64,000 nt of DNA from Isoetes taiwanensis (GCA_021234155.1 JAJEKV010000003.1:13934386-13998385), one strand, 5' to 3'. Numbered from the stretch's first letter, positions 1-12,203 are shown. Made by a program: numbers and translations. The notes: generated from the letters alone by a model not told the origin.

Positions 1-323
1 TTCATCTTCTAGCTGATCCTTTTTCTTCCTTCTAAGATTTCAATTCGAAACTTTTGAAGGCTTGAAATTTATCTCTATTGCAACAGATTGGGAAAGTGAT
101 CTAGTCATTCTCTTGGTTTTACTTGGAGCCATTTTTTCGATCCTTGGGGGAACGAATGGCTTCTAGGACTGGCAAAGAGGATCTGGTTGACTTTGTCATG
201 ATCTTGAGCCTGATTTATGAGGCAAGGATGAACTCATCAAGCCGATAACATAGTGGCTATTACTAAATAATTCTACAAATTCAAGTGAAGAAGGGCAACC
301 AGTACTTACCGGATTGCCAAAAA
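1..323. other. AT-rich spacer, no gene seen
   Basis: No reading frame, splice-flanked block or repeat end could be recognised. The stretch leads straight into the tandem array that begins near 324. Confidence 0.3.
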
Positions 324-1290
324 GTAATGCCAAAATAAGTGTTTATTTGGTCATGGGTTCAAACCTTGCCAATGTCACTTATATTTGGATGTTAGTTACT
401 AAGGGTATACGATGATGATCCTCGTGGTAGAACTTAAAAAGCATGTACGTAGCCTCCACTTTGGCTGTCGCAAGGCAGTGGGATAAACTAGCTAGTATGT
501 ACAAGATTAGTCTAGTATGGACCTTAAACAAAGTAATAAAATATCAACGGGACCATGGCAGGTGGCACTAGATGGTGAAGCTGAAAAGCAATAACCTTAG
601 ACTTCCACTGGGACCTAGACTTCCTAAGGTGGGATTATATCCTGCCTACAAAGTGTGCATGTACGACAAAAGTTTTGCCCAACGAATGTGTGGTGAGTTG
701 GTATAGACTTAGTAATGCCAAAATAAGTGTCCATTTAGTCATGTGTTCAAACCTTGCAAATGTCATTTATATTTAGAAGTTGGTTACAAGCTGTATATGA
801 TGACGATCCCCGACGTAGTAGAACTTAAAAACAAGTACGTGCCCTCCACTTTGGCTGCCGCAAGGCAGTAGGATAAGCTAGCTAGTCCGTACAAGATTAG
901 TCTAGTATGGATCTTAAACAAAGTAATAAAAAATCAACAGGACCGTGGCAGATGGCACTAGGATGGTGAGGCTAAAAAGCAATGCCCCTAGAGTTGCCCT
1001 GGGATCTAGACTTCCTAAGGTGGAATTATATCCTGCCTACAAAGTATTTATATACAGTAAAAGTTTTGCCTAACGAATGTGTGATGAGTTGGTATAGGTC
1101 TAGTCTAGTAATATTAAAATAAGTGTTCATTTGGTCATGGGTTGGCAATGTCACTTATATTTGGAAGTTGATTACTAGGGGTATAGCATGATGATCCCCG
1201 ACGTGGTATAAATTAAAAAGCATGTACGTGACCTCCACTTTGCTGCCACAAGGCAGTGGGATAAGCTAGCTAGGTCTAGTATGGACCTCC
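324..1290 (+). repeat. Tandem array, period about 388-396 bp, 2.5 copies, tRNA-promoter-like boxes
   Basis: Seen: the phrase GTAATGCCAAAATAAGTG or a close variant starts at 324, 712 and 1108, and most of the intervening text matches between units. The third unit stops near 1290. Units share a GTGGTGAGTTGGTATAG-like block (687-703 in the first junction) followed about 50 bp later by GTGTTCAAACC (743-753). These resemble the A and B boxes of a tRNA-type RNA polymerase III promoter. Inference: a tRNA-derived SINE or SINE-like unit amplified head to tail. The boxes are imperfect and unit 3 has lost part of the B box, so transcription is doubtful. Confidence 0.65.
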
Positions 1291-1834
1291 CACCAAACTC
1301 TCCATTTTTTAGATCCCAAATTGTGAAGCTCGCCAAGAGCCATTCCTGCCCAAAACTTAAATGCAGCTTAGCCAAAGTAATTTTGCCACCACTAAATTCA
1401 AGATTACTTTTATGTTAAGTCAGTAGCACTTATACAATTGGAATTCAACTTCCTTGCATAACAATAAAACAAGAAAATGTGTTCATTCTTTTGGAATTCA
1501 ACCTTTTTGCATACCAATAAAACAAGAGCAAATGGCAACCTCTGCACAAACAAGAGGATGGCCAAACCAAAACTTACTTCCAAAAACATTGTATGCTCCA
1601 AAGGAAATGGCTCTAGACGAATGGGCAATACATGCACTACATCAAGAATCTCTAGACAGATGAATCATCCCTCCAATTGTTCTATTCTTAAAAGGATATG
1701 ACTAGATTCATAAATGAAACATTGAATATCAAAATCTAAGTCTACATTCAACTGAGCAGATCCTTCAAATATAATGCAAACTGCTGGTTAAGATTCCTTG
1801 GAGCATTTAAATGCCCAAATAGGAGTATTTACCA

Positions 1835-1854
1835 GCATGCATATGCATGCATGC
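1835..1854. promoter_or_regulatory. RY-motif palindrome (overlapping CATGCA)
   Basis: GCATGCATATGCATGC is a perfect palindrome at 1835-1850 and continues with another CATGC. CATGCA is the RY element bound by B3-domain factors in seed and spore promoters. No gene start is adjacent, so function is unsupported. Confidence 0.2.
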
Positions 1855-2144
1855 TTGGAGAGTAATTTCCGCTTAGGGTATTACCCAACTGAGCCAATTA
1901 ATGGCCCAGGAGCCTTACCAATGGATCTTGGTTTCAGGACATTACTCGTAATTTGGCTTGACATTCAAGGGTTTTGGCAGGAAGCTCCTGAAACATCGAT
2001 CTGCAGAAACAGTTAAAAGCCAAAAACAATCGACAGGAGGAAGTTTGATTTGGCAAAGCAAATGCGAATGGGGAGCAGAACCCACAAGAACCACAGAGCA
2101 GAAACTCACAAGAACCACAGGCCAAAGCTCCTGGACTCTGATAA

Positions 2145-2163
2145 CACGTGTCACCACACGTGG
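2145..2163. promoter_or_regulatory. Paired G-boxes (ACGTG cores)
   Basis: CACGTGTC at 2145-2152 and CACACGTGG at 2155-2163 give two ACGT-core G-box/ABRE-like elements 11 bp apart. Such pairs occur in ABA- and light-responsive plant promoters. They lie about 420 bp beyond the carrier stop codon with no downstream gene start identified, so this may be chance. Confidence 0.25.
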
Positions 2164-2582
2164 TAGAAAAGCTCAGGTGCCACTAAGGACGCAACACCAC
2201 AAACACGATCCCAGCCATTCAACAAAATCCCTCTCTCTACACAAAGTGTTAGCCCTTTCAGGCGGCCAACCTTCCCTCTGTACAAAAGTTGTAGCAACTT
2301 ACCTCACTTATTGCAGGGACACAATTTCACACAGTGGCAGCAACTATATTTGTCATTTATGCGCAAAACTTCATCTCTCCAAAAATACACAGTAACTTAA
2401 TCTTTACCGAATTTGTGCAAGTTCCAAATATTTGCACCATAGATCAAGTACCATTGTCATCAGGCCACTACTGTGCGTGATGATATTTTGGTCACGATGA
2501 TTTTGGTTAGTAAGGTCATATTTCTTATTTCTATAATAGAAATTAAGTAAGCTGGCCATTTTCTTATGCCATTTTATTCTTT

Positions 2583-4424
2583 TTATTGACTTTTTGATGT
2601 AGATCTCTGTCGTGGTGGTACTCTCAACCATGCTTTCATGCCATCATAAGCCACGAATCCTATTGCCACAGATGGAACAATCTGCACAATTGATAAAAGC
2701 CCAATCAGCATGCGGATGCAGGAGAGAAGAAATTCAGCTGGAAGATTATAACATAATCGAACCTTAACATAGTTAAGACTAAGTCCGGCAAACATTTGCC
2801 TCCATCCTTGTGCCCGTACAACAAATTTGAGCCCATCAAGCGTTCCTTTAAACGGACTACCTTGAGATGGCTTGCAGCTTGGTTCCTCTACCTAAGTTCA
2901 AAGGAGTTAGCCAAATAATAAGTAGAGAAAAACCTGCTATATGTGCACACCTGCATTTGGCGCCTCACAACATCCAGAGGGTAAGTAACAGTTTGCCCAA
3001 TTAACCCTGCTATTGCACCACATCCAAGTTTGAGAAACACTGAACTCTCTTGTTCAGAACTCAAGCGTCCCTTCAAAGTTTCATAGACATAGAACTTCAG
3101 TCCTGCATATGGTAATATACCATAGAGTGTTGGTCCTGTGAAAATCCCAAGAATCTCAAATTAGCTTTCTGTATTGTGTCTCATGAGCTTGGCATAGTTG
3201 ACAAATATTCTTACCTAATCCACGATATAAACCTCTCAGACCTCGTCGTCGGTAGACGGAGGAAACAACGTCACGTATGCCAGTATACTTGATGGCAGAT
3301 TCAGTTGGAGTACATGGAACCTATAAATTCCTTTTTTATAAGTTAGATACGGAAATAGACAAATACACATGAGAAACAACTCAATATTAGCAGCAACATG
3401 TTATGCAACTACAGTCATTTCTCATAGGATTAAATTTCCCAGTTCCAAAAGAGGAAGTATAAAATCAATTCTTGCTCCAACTTAATAATGGATATACTTA
3501 ATGCTATATTTCTCCCGTAGCCAACTATAAATCGTTTTCAGTGTGTTACAGATCTTTCCACGTGTAAAAATAAGAAGAGAAAGGACATCTAAGATAAAAA
3601 AGGAACAAAAGCAAAGATATACAACCTGATATGCCAATCTAGTTCGAACAAAGTCTAATGGATATGTGCAGAGAACAGCTGTCCCTCCTGCTAAGGACCC
3701 AGCAAGCAGGTCAACAACAGGCCCAGTGCCAGTTTCTGGATGGTTTTCTATTAGCCACCTCCGATATTGCTCATATGTCATGAAGTGCAATGCAGCATAT
3801 GGGACAATTCTTACAACGCTAGCACCATTTCCCCTAATAAATCAAAGAAAAAAAAAAAAAGACTCAATTCATTGATGACCAGTGTTTACATGGGAAACAA
3901 TGGTGCATGCCATCCTGTAGCATTATGTCCTAACACTAGGGAAACAAACTAGTTTTCCTGCTGCAGATAAATTGGCGTATTGTTCTATGCACGCAGAATT
4001 GCCCTAAATGTTTTCTAAATTTGTACATAAACAAAATAACTTTGACCAAAATTAACACACCTGTAAAAGCCTCTGATGCCCTCTGTTCGAAATATAGAAA
4101 TTAAGGAACGACTTATCCCTAAAGTTTGAAAATTGCCAGCTCGTGTCTGAAAATAATATCCATCAAAAACATCTCTTACCAATGAAATTGTTTGCAAGGC
4201 CAAAAATTTGTAAACTGCAACAACTATTTGGTTACCTGAAACAAAATCTTAAGGCGTTCCAGAGGAGCAATTGCTGTCTTAGCAAATCCCCCAGCAACAC
4301 CCCCGGCAATAAGTTCTTTGGCATAAACTGGCAAGTTATCTGTTAAAGACAGAGCACTATTGGCTTTTTCCATTTCATGAGACATTGCAGATGCAGCCGT
4401 CAAAGTAGTAGCTTGGGATTCCAT
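2583..4424 (-). CDS. Mitochondrial carrier family protein, coenzyme A transporter type (CoAc1/CoAc2, SLC25A42-like)
   Basis: Predicted inner-mitochondrial-membrane carrier importing coenzyme A. Seven exons on the minus strand, all with GT/AG borders and consistent phase: 4236-4424, 4061-4146, 3626-3833, 3215-3320, 2951-3135, 2763-2891, 2583-2681. They give 333 residues, the usual carrier length. The start ATG at 4424 is followed by a poorly conserved N-terminus, then three carrier repeats, each with the Px[DE]xx[KR] signature: PLERLK (54-59), PLDFVR (150-155) and PLDVVR (249-254). The stretches [34 protein letters not shown] and a final [10 protein letters not shown] match plant CoA carriers rather than ADP/ATP or phosphate carriers. 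No frame break is seen, so the gene looks functional. The upstream neighbour is the SPL7-like gene in the same direction, apparently an independent unit. Substrate specificity is inferred from family resemblance. Confidence 0.93.
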
Positions 4425-4757
4425 GTTTCTTCCTAATTTCCAAAAAGCCTAACACCAATCTTGAAACTTACGATGGTTCCAGCTTCAGACCGAAACCCAC
4501 AAGCATCAAACCTTCATCCCATGGATAACCAGCTAGACCTGGCCTGTTTTGTGTTGGAATCAAATCAAAAACACTCACTACCCTTTGCATCCAAGCACTG
4601 GACACGAAAAAGGAGAGCAGATAACTCATGAAACTAAGGATCAAGATAAGGGGCAAAGAAGAAATGGGAGAAGTCGGCAAACGAAAAACCACGCTCCTGG
4701 GTTAGGTCCGGAGCACAGAACAGAGAAGGTAGAAGACTAGTTGTTGATGGCGGCCAG

Positions 4758-4774
4758 ATATTTATTGATAAATA
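4758..4774 (-). promoter_or_regulatory. TATA-like element upstream of the carrier gene
   Basis: Read on the minus strand, TATTTATCAATAAATAT lies about 335 bp upstream of the carrier ATG. That spacing would allow a 5' UTR of roughly 300 nt. No transcript evidence is available. Confidence 0.25.
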
Positions 4775-5390
4775 CAAGGAAGGAAGACGAGGTCGAATTA
4801 TGGGCGCATTACGGCGAAGGCCATGGTGCTCCGCCGTAATGGCTTGCTTGCTTAAAGGCTCTACGATCTGGTTCGATCTTTCTGTAAAAAAAGATCTCTT
4901 AAAAATATGCTTAAAGGGACAAAATCAATGGGCGACCTTTTACTCGTCCACGTTTGAGCGAATCTATCCCACGTGCCAACAGTTCTAGGAAACCGTGTCA
5001 CAGGTTCACAACCTTTTTTGTCCATTCATCAAATATCCCTTTTACGGAAATAGTCTAAACACGTAATATATTCCTTATTAGATGGACGTGGCTAACAACA
5101 GTTCCATCCATGACTGATAACAATTGTTTACATTGCAACGTGTACTTCTCGTGGAGAAACTTTGCTTGGACTTCAGGCAAAACAATTTGCTGCTTTGACT
5201 TCACAATACAACATCAATGCCCTTCTAAAGTTTACTTTTTTACGTCTTGAATTATAAACTTATGTGCCACCACTTTTAAACGCTTTAAGTCTACAATAAA
5301 CACCCCGGGGTTTCAATTTTATGTGTCGATGCCATTAGGCGGAGGGAGCGTTGACACCCCAAAATTTAAGCCCTGGGGTGTTTCTTGAAA

Positions 5391-5496
5391 CGTGAAATCA
5401 AAGTTAGAATCAATTCAAGAGAGTGAAATCAGCCAGAATGCGAGTGAAATCAGAGGTAGAATCAATTCAGGAGGGTGAAATCCGCCAAAATGCGAG
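5391..5496. repeat. Direct repeat, two copies of about 52 bp
   Basis: GTGAAATCA, GTTAGAATCAATTCA and GTGAAATC recur in order from 5391 and again from 5441, with a third partial start (CGAG) at 5493. Copies differ at several positions. Confidence 0.6.
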
Positions 5497-5697
5497 TTCA
5501 AAACGACAGAATGTGGGGTGAAAACCTAAAAAGGTTCGACTGAAGGATGAACGCCCAGTACAACATGAACGCAGGAGCAAAAACAGGGTCACATGAAGTT
5601 CCAGAGGCAGCCTCCGTTCTTATCGTTCTTCTTCTGCCCGCTAATTTTTGGATTGATGCCAAGTGCCCTGAGATCTGCCACGTGATGATATCCAAGA

Positions 5698-5812
5698 GAT
5701 TCATGTTAACATGAATCCGTCCAACTGAGAGACTCATGTTGACATGAATCCATCCAACTGAGCAGAGAGCCAATGGGATGGATTGATGTCAACATGAAGG
5801 GATTCATGTCAA
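5698..5812. repeat. Cluster of TCATGTTNACATGA palindromes in direct repeats
   Basis: ATTCATGTTAACATGAAT (5698-5715) is an exact palindrome. A 29-bp block starting TCATGTTAACATGAATCC (5701) recurs at 5733 as TCATGTTGACATGAATCC. A related TGATGTCAACATGAAGGG follows at 5784. The cluster is about 0.4 kb beyond the SPL7-like stop codon. Confidence 0.5.
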
Positions 5813-6191
5813 AAAGCTTCATGTGACTGCTATGTTTTGAGTTTTTGCCGTCTAATGTCGAATGGAAAATGTGACCCGGCCCTAAAAGATTTTGTCGTCG
5901 TTTGCTCTAAAAATCTGTAACATTTTTAAGAGAATAACTGCCACGTGGCGAAGCGTGGTTGATGGACGAGCCTGAATTGATCCTACCCTGATTTTACGTT
6001 ATTTTACGTTATGTAACTGACAACACACAACGCTTCACTTAAAACCAGCCAAGTAAAAGGCTTCCAATTACCCTAAACTTTAGCTCATCATATCCATATT
6101 TCTATTTATATTTGTCTACTCAAAGTAGTGATAATGTACAGGTAATGTTTGATGCCAGATCAAACCTCAAGTCGTAGATGACACATGTTTG

Positions 6192-9100
6192 TCAAGGATA
6201 CCTCTTCACGCCCCAAATGCACCGCCTTAAAGACATGGAAATTTGCACTATTTCACGAGGATGTTGCAGAACAACACAAATGCTGGCACAGGCTATTAAT
6301 ATAACGAATGCAGTAACAATGATGCGTCGAGCACTTTGTGCGTCCACACCAAAGTGAACGGCTCTAAATCGAGATGAATCTTGATGTCTTCTCGATGGAA
6401 GCTCACAAGACAGTAATGGCACAGCTATATCAGTGCATCCTGGTGAAGCTGTCCTTTCCTTTTTAGTCATCTCTGGCAGTGTATTTTGACTTTCTATTTC
6501 AGTTGCATTATTGTACCTGGACAACTTTTGTCTGTTGGCGTCAACCACATGCTGGTAAGAAAAATGACCCCTTTCCTTCTCAGACATCTCTGGCAATCTA
6601 TTTTGATCCGTTACATTATTGCACTCCTCTTCCCTGGACAACCTTTTCCTGTTCGCATCGACTATTTGCTGGTAAGAAAGATGACCCAGCGCTTTTGCGT
6701 AAGACTCGGGAGTCCATCCTAAGGAATCCTTTGAACTTGTCCATACATGAATAGCAACCTGTAACCAACAAAGAATGCACTTGAGCAAACTGATGAATTC
6801 ACATAAGAGACAAAGTGATGCACAGAAGTGTCTGATAATAAAACATGCAAAACTCCAGTTTTCCAAGTACCAGAATTTCCCACAAGAACGAGGCACGATA
6901 GACAGGCAAGTGCATAATGGACAATAAGGTGTAAAGGAGGACCATTGAGCAGTTTTATTGCCTTCCCAATAACACCAGATTATCTTACCTTACTTCTTGT
7001 CATGATGTCAACCAGCATATCCTTTTCCTTTTCTAGTGCTACAATATGCATAGAGGTTAACCCCCTAGGGCCTTCAAAATCAACATTCCACCAAAACTTC
7101 CCAATTCCGTAGTCCTGTCCCTCTCCACCATGATGTTGAATATTTAAAAATAATTCTACAAGATCCAAATAACCATAGGCAACTGCTATCTGAAGAGCAC
7201 TGTAACCGTCCTCAATACCAATATTTTCTAGTAACTTTGCTGTAATAGCACATTGCAAAAGTTGCTCAGAAACTTTAAGCCATCCTTTCCTGACAGAATA
7301 CAAAAAAAGTCTTTGAAGCCTCTCAAGCTGAGACTTCGCAACAGAACTTCTCACTTGAGCTGGCTTCTCAAGATATCTTAACGCCCATCCTAGATCAACC
7401 AGAAGGTCATGCACTGGTTGTCGAGAATAACAACTTGAATCACAGGAGCTACAAGCAGCTTTAGGGTTGCAGCAGGTGCTCTTCACAACTTCAAGATCAT
7501 GCTCAAGTGTTAAAATATCAGAACATACTCCCTTGTCAGCCACGAGAACAGGGAGAAAGTTTGTGACCCCATGTTTGTACGTCATCTAAACATTCAAAAC
7601 ATGCTTGTGAGGCATACTTTCAGTTATAAGACACAATTTACGCAATGCACTCACGCTGGCATGACATAACTTAAAGGAGTCCATACCAACCTCAATAAAC
7701 GCGATGCCAACTTTTTTTGGTAGACAAATATTCAGTGTAATACAAGAGGTATCTTCCAGATTATTTGGAGGGCTGGTACAGTTTGGGAGATATTTCCCGT
7801 CAAAGGATACCAAAAACCTACCAAGATTGTAACTTTTAGCGCATTATATAGGCATAGCATAATGCAACAAGCAGACCAAAACGGTAATGGGAATAACTCA
7901 GTGCAACAAGCAGACCAAAAAGCCAATGGCATTAATTGATAAGAAAAAGGGTAAAAATAGTAAGGACTACAAGGAGAAAGATGAAAATGAATATATGTTC
8001 CATAAAAACACATTGCCAAATCTAAATGCTGCATGAATTACAAGCGAGGCAAGCAACATGTCTGCCTACCTTGATGTTGGTTGCAGTATAGCATTCCCAG
8101 AAATTGTTAGTTTTGACGGCATTCCTGACTCAAGACATACAGGATGAACTGAACGAAGCCTTGGTGATGGTTCAGAACCCTTCAAAAGATTTTTTTTAAT
8201 CTGCCCTGCAGAAAGAAGCATATCCAAGATTATTCACAATGAGTAGTTCCTCAGATGAAAGTGCCCATTGTTTTCTGTAAGTAAATCCCGTGTGTATCCT
8301 CTTTGAAGGGAGAAAGGGAAGAAAAAAATAACAATTGACCATTTGAAACTTTCCTGAAAGAGAATATGGATTCAGAAGAATGTACATTCTTTGAGACCAC
8401 AGTGACGGTATTAAAGCACACAGGCTGTTACCCGTCTCTATTCATATAACGGAGAGCCACAATTATGGTTTGCATTGGTTGTTGGGGGTTCCTAATTTCT
8501 GCCTCTAAAAGTAAAGTAATCTGAGAGATACCAAACGTAGCCTGAGTTGTCCTAGATAGAATCATGTCCATCGATACTCAAATCGAAAAAAAGTACCAAC
8601 AGAAAAAGAAGTTACTGCATTGACAGATTACCATTATCAATGTAGATAAGATGGTGATTTAAGGAGGCAGATATATAGCCCCTATCCCAAAACCCACACC
8701 GAAATAGGTCGATTAGGCGTTTAAGATGGATTTCCCAATCCTGACTCACCTGATATGGACATTAATTGTGTTAGCGCAAACGGATGCAAAGTACAACGTA
8801 AAAGCAAATAACACCTGAGCTACATACTTTGTTCCATGATCCTGAAGGCATTGAAACGTAAAGAGTCAAAATTGTACAGCCTGAACGAATGTACCCCTCA
8901 AGTTCCACAGGCATGTTTGATAACCATTCCAAGATCTGAATGAAGAAACAGAATCCTTAATGAAGTTAATACCTTTATTCGCAACCATAGAAACCATGCT
9001 TAAGTACATGTAACATGCATATGCCCTTAATGTAGCAAGAATACAGTGAAAACACAATGGCTGACAAATACAATGATGACAAGACAGAATATGAACAAAC

Positions 9101-11624
9101 AGCCACAACAAAAATGCAACCTGGTGGCGAAGCCTTCGCGGGAAATCGGCTGGATTCCAGTCGTAAAATTTAAAAGAGATCCTATTTGTAGGGCACTGCA
9201 AATCAAAGCATCAAATCTTAGATGAAGGAACTCAGCCAACACAGCCAAAGCTGAATGAGATAAAAGATATTACACAAATCCAGGATGGACTTACAGAAGA
9301 TGCATATGTGGTGTGCCTCTTTAGTCCATTTGATGGTAGGCTGTGATAAGCTATGTCCATTTCAAAAGCATCTCGCTGATCTTCAGCAAAAGGATGATCT
9401 TCTAGAACAGTATTACCAGTTAATAACTCAACCAAAGACTGTTCTGCAGCTTTGGGGGGCTCAATGGAGGCCTTATCATGAACAGAACTACTTGGTGTGA
9501 CCTCTCTTATGCCCACAAGGTCTGATGGGATCTTTAAGTTCTGCCCATCCAGTTGTTGTGTTGTGCCTTCGTGGATATCCTCAGAAGGTAATGCAGGAGA
9601 CAGCGTCATGGACCAATCCAAAGCTTGTGTCTTCTCCCCACCACTTGTGATGCCTACATGGTTAAAGAAAATAACAACTAAAATTTCATCACAAAAGTAT
9701 CAAGTTGCATAACTTGATTAACGAACAGACACAACCAGCTCCAAACATTATTGTAATGTGCAAAACTCACATAATGATTTCCAGAACTAAAAGGATGATC
9801 TTAAAGCCTAACATACCATGAACGAGGCATACACATAAAATGTGCACATGCAATGTTGGATATGCTCAAACCCCATGCATGTTCGGGCTCATACCATCTG
9901 CAGTGTTGCTTCTCGCGTCCTTATCGCTACTTTGTGTCGATGCTTCTTTTCCCAAAACATCTTGAGGTTGTGGGAGCCTCCTCCTCCTTCGATTGTTGTG
10001 CCTCTCCAGTTTCCTTCTGCAGCTTCTTTTATCCTCATCAAAATCTAAAAGTCGGTGGAATCTGAGGATCACAAAATTAATCAGTACCCAAATTGATCAT
10101 CCTTATGCTTGCTATATTACAAGCTTCATATTCCCTCATCTAGACATGTATAACAAAAATAATGTGGACTCGATGGATAACCCAGGTCATGTATGATCCA
10201 TATGCAGCTGTCCAAAATAAAACCCTTGCCAAAGCTTCATTGGCCATCGGTTAGAACTCAGAATAGCCTTTTTGATATCCATTTGCAAATAAGATCTTTA
10301 ATATTTATAATGTTTCTTTTCCAAGACATGTTTGACTCCCTTTACTTGATTATTTGAGAGTCCTAAGAAATATATGGCACTTGGGAAACAGCCTCAACTA
10401 ACCCCTATATTGCCATGTTGTGTCCAGCCATGATATTCTTGCTTAAACAACAAACATGGCTCATGTACAGGTACCACACTTTGCACATATATACGATTCC
10501 GATCCAGACTGCTAACACCACCATGATGGCATGTCTGCACAAGTATGCATGAGTTTACTAGTTTGCCAATGTGGTTGAGCCGATGTAAGAACAATAATCA
10601 GCCAAAACCATATATTGTGAAATTATATTATCTCATTGGATAGACATTTGGATTGTTCCTTGCTCCCCAATTTGTGAACATATAATAGGTCTTATTATAA
10701 GCAGAAGGTTAGAGCTTTTCTACCTTGCTTGTCAATAAGGTCCTTTACTTTCTATCCTTGTTCTTCACCTGTTTTCTCATTCCCCTCTCTGCATGGAGCA
10801 TGAGTTGTTTAAGCTTTCCTAGGTGATATCATCCAGATATTTGTAAACATATGAAGATGACACTCTCCGTACATTATACTTAGCTTCCAAATATTTGCCC
10901 TTGGGTCTTACAAGTTGATGCAGCCCATGTTATCAATCAAAGATGAATTGTGGAGTGCATAAGATGTTTATGTCAATAGTCTCCCAAAATAATCTCCTCC
11001 ACTGGATTTAACAGCATAATCAGAAAATGATCCTTATAGATGACATTACTCCATCCATCCCATATTACTGTGCATATATATCGACATTTATTCTTACCAT
11101 GCTTTTGTCATTCTAGCATACTGAAGTTATTAAAGTGTATTGGGACTATCAAAACTGTGTAACTAACTAATTCCAGTTCTTAGACAAAAAGACAGCACTC
11201 ACTTGCCACACTGTTGACAATATCTATGATCTTCACCCTGTAGAGAAACCGTTGAAGAATTGGCACAGGCCAGGCACACCCTATGGCGCTGATGGTAACC
11301 CTTAAGACCTGTAAGAGGAGTCCGACAGGAAGGGACCTGACATTTAGAAACCTTGCCCTTAAGCCGTTTTCTGCTTTCGTCATTATCCTCCTCGTCACCT
11401 TCAAGCTCAGGGCAGGCACAGGGAACTCGACCAGCCAAATAATTGGGGCAAATAAGACGAGGATCCCTTTTTCTTCTGTGCCCAGATGCAGAAGTAGAGG
11501 GAGGCAGTGAAGAAGGAGAGGCTACATGCTCGTTATCGCTGAATGGAGAGGATGGAGACGGATTTGCCAGTAGTAAAACACTGTCCCATTCCCATAGAGC
11601 ATTTAAATCATGGGGGTCTGCCAT
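6192..11624 (-). CDS. SPL7: SBP-box transcription factor of the SPL7/CRR1 copper-response type, ankyrin repeats and C-terminal membrane segment
   Basis: Ten exons on the minus strand: 11203-11624, 9895-10061, 9295-9653, 9121-9195, 8828-8935, 8632-8749, 8070-8205, 7691-7817, 6989-7585, 6192-6758. All borders are GT/AG with consistent phase, giving 891 residues. The SBP domain (about 94-171) has zinc site 1 at C95, C100, C117, C120 (all-Cys, as in the SPL7/CRR1 group rather than the common Cys3His) and site 2 at C136, C139, H143, C155. The nuclear signal KRSCRRKLERHNNRRRRR overlaps the second site. Residues 317-377 (RISFKFYDWNPADFPRRLRHQ, then a WLSNMPVELEGYIR block) are diagnostic of long SPL proteins. 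A Cys-rich patch (C542, C543, C549, C552, C556), ankyrin-like repeats (about 630-725) and a hydrophobic segment (849-867) follow. Known SPL7/CRR1 proteins bind GTAC cores and activate copper-deficiency genes; that role here is inferred. The 39-residue tandem repeat at 728-805 is unusual. No frame break is seen. Confidence 0.92.
6453..6686 (-). repeat. In-frame 117-bp tandem duplication inside the last SPL7-like exon
   Basis: Two adjacent 39-codon units (residues 728-766 and 767-805). Both begin GH-SYQ--VDANR--LSR and end LPEM--KER. By hand alignment 22 of 39 residues are identical, so the duplication is old yet has stayed in frame and of exact length. Confidence 0.85.
10062..11202 (-). other. 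Intron 1 of the SPL7-like gene
   Basis: An intron of 1,141 bp splits the SBP domain between the zinc-site-2 Cys pair and its His. An intron within the SBP box is a conserved feature of the family. No nested element or coding block was recognised in it. Confidence 0.7.
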
Positions 11625-12203
11625 AGCCTCGCCGATCTAAAGCCTCTCCTCATTCTAAGTGTAACGCCATAGCCAAGTCCACCAGTGCCCGAGCCATGCA
11701 AAGGTAACAAACCAATTTTTACATCCTTTTTTACATTTTCTAGGTACATGAACCTTTCGAATTATATCGAAAAGTAAGGATACCAATTGTAAACTAACAA
11801 TTGTTCAATGCTTTAATACTGACTTCTCTAATAGGTGAACAGAATATTGATGTTGATTTAGCGCGCGATTTTAGCTACAAACCTCGACTATTAAAAACTG
11901 GACGGCAGCCAAATAATTGCAGCTCAAATATCTAACTTTCCACATCTCACGTTCCATACAACTGGGTATAAAATGTTGATTGGGCCCACACACGTGTCAA
12001 CCCAAGAGATTTACAAGCAAATCGTTTGTTTATCACAATGTCGGCAATGTTGGCAACATGCCTTTCCGTGAACGTTAAAATACCTACCTATCTTCTCAAC
12101 CACCCCTTGGAGGCACAAAAGGTCCTCTCATTTTAGTCATATCAGAGGGCTCTCAAACACTAGTTGGTAGAGACGTTAGAGATAAGTTCATTATATATAA
12201 GTA
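11625..12203 (-). promoter_or_regulatory. Upstream region of the SPL7-like gene, cut short by a Helitron end
   Basis: The 579 bp between the start codon and the Helitron terminus at 12204 must hold the proximal promoter and 5' UTR. No unambiguous TATA box was found. One GTAC core (the SPL7 binding core) occurs near 11743, and another sits at the Helitron junction (12201-12204). Single GTAC sites are expected by chance. Confidence 0.35.

Larger units (their letters stand above)
1291..2582. other. Spacer downstream of the carrier gene
   Basis: This is the 3' flank of the minus-strand carrier gene. A 145-codon open frame on the plus strand (1958-2395) has no recognisable domain and low-complexity basic content. 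A short duplication (near 1440 and 1492, sharing GGAATTCAAC and CAATAAAACAAG) and an RY-type palindrome (1835-1850) are the only structures noticed. Confidence 0.35.
4775..6191. other. Spacer between the carrier and the SPL7-like gene
   Basis: This stretch holds the putative carrier promoter on its left and the 3' flank of the SPL7-like gene on its right. It contains a two-copy direct repeat (5391-5496) and a cluster of ATG-TTGACATGA-type palindromes (5698-5812), listed separately. No coding potential was recognised. Confidence 0.4.

Noticed and set aside
1958-2395. 145-codon plus-strand open frame as a gene
   Set aside because: Basic low-complexity composition, no domain, and it lies in the 3' flank of the carrier gene on the other strand.
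8382-8545. An additional SPL7-like exon here
   Set aside because: An open block exists but its phase does not fit its neighbours; the block at 8632-8749 joins both sides in phase and fits the protein family.
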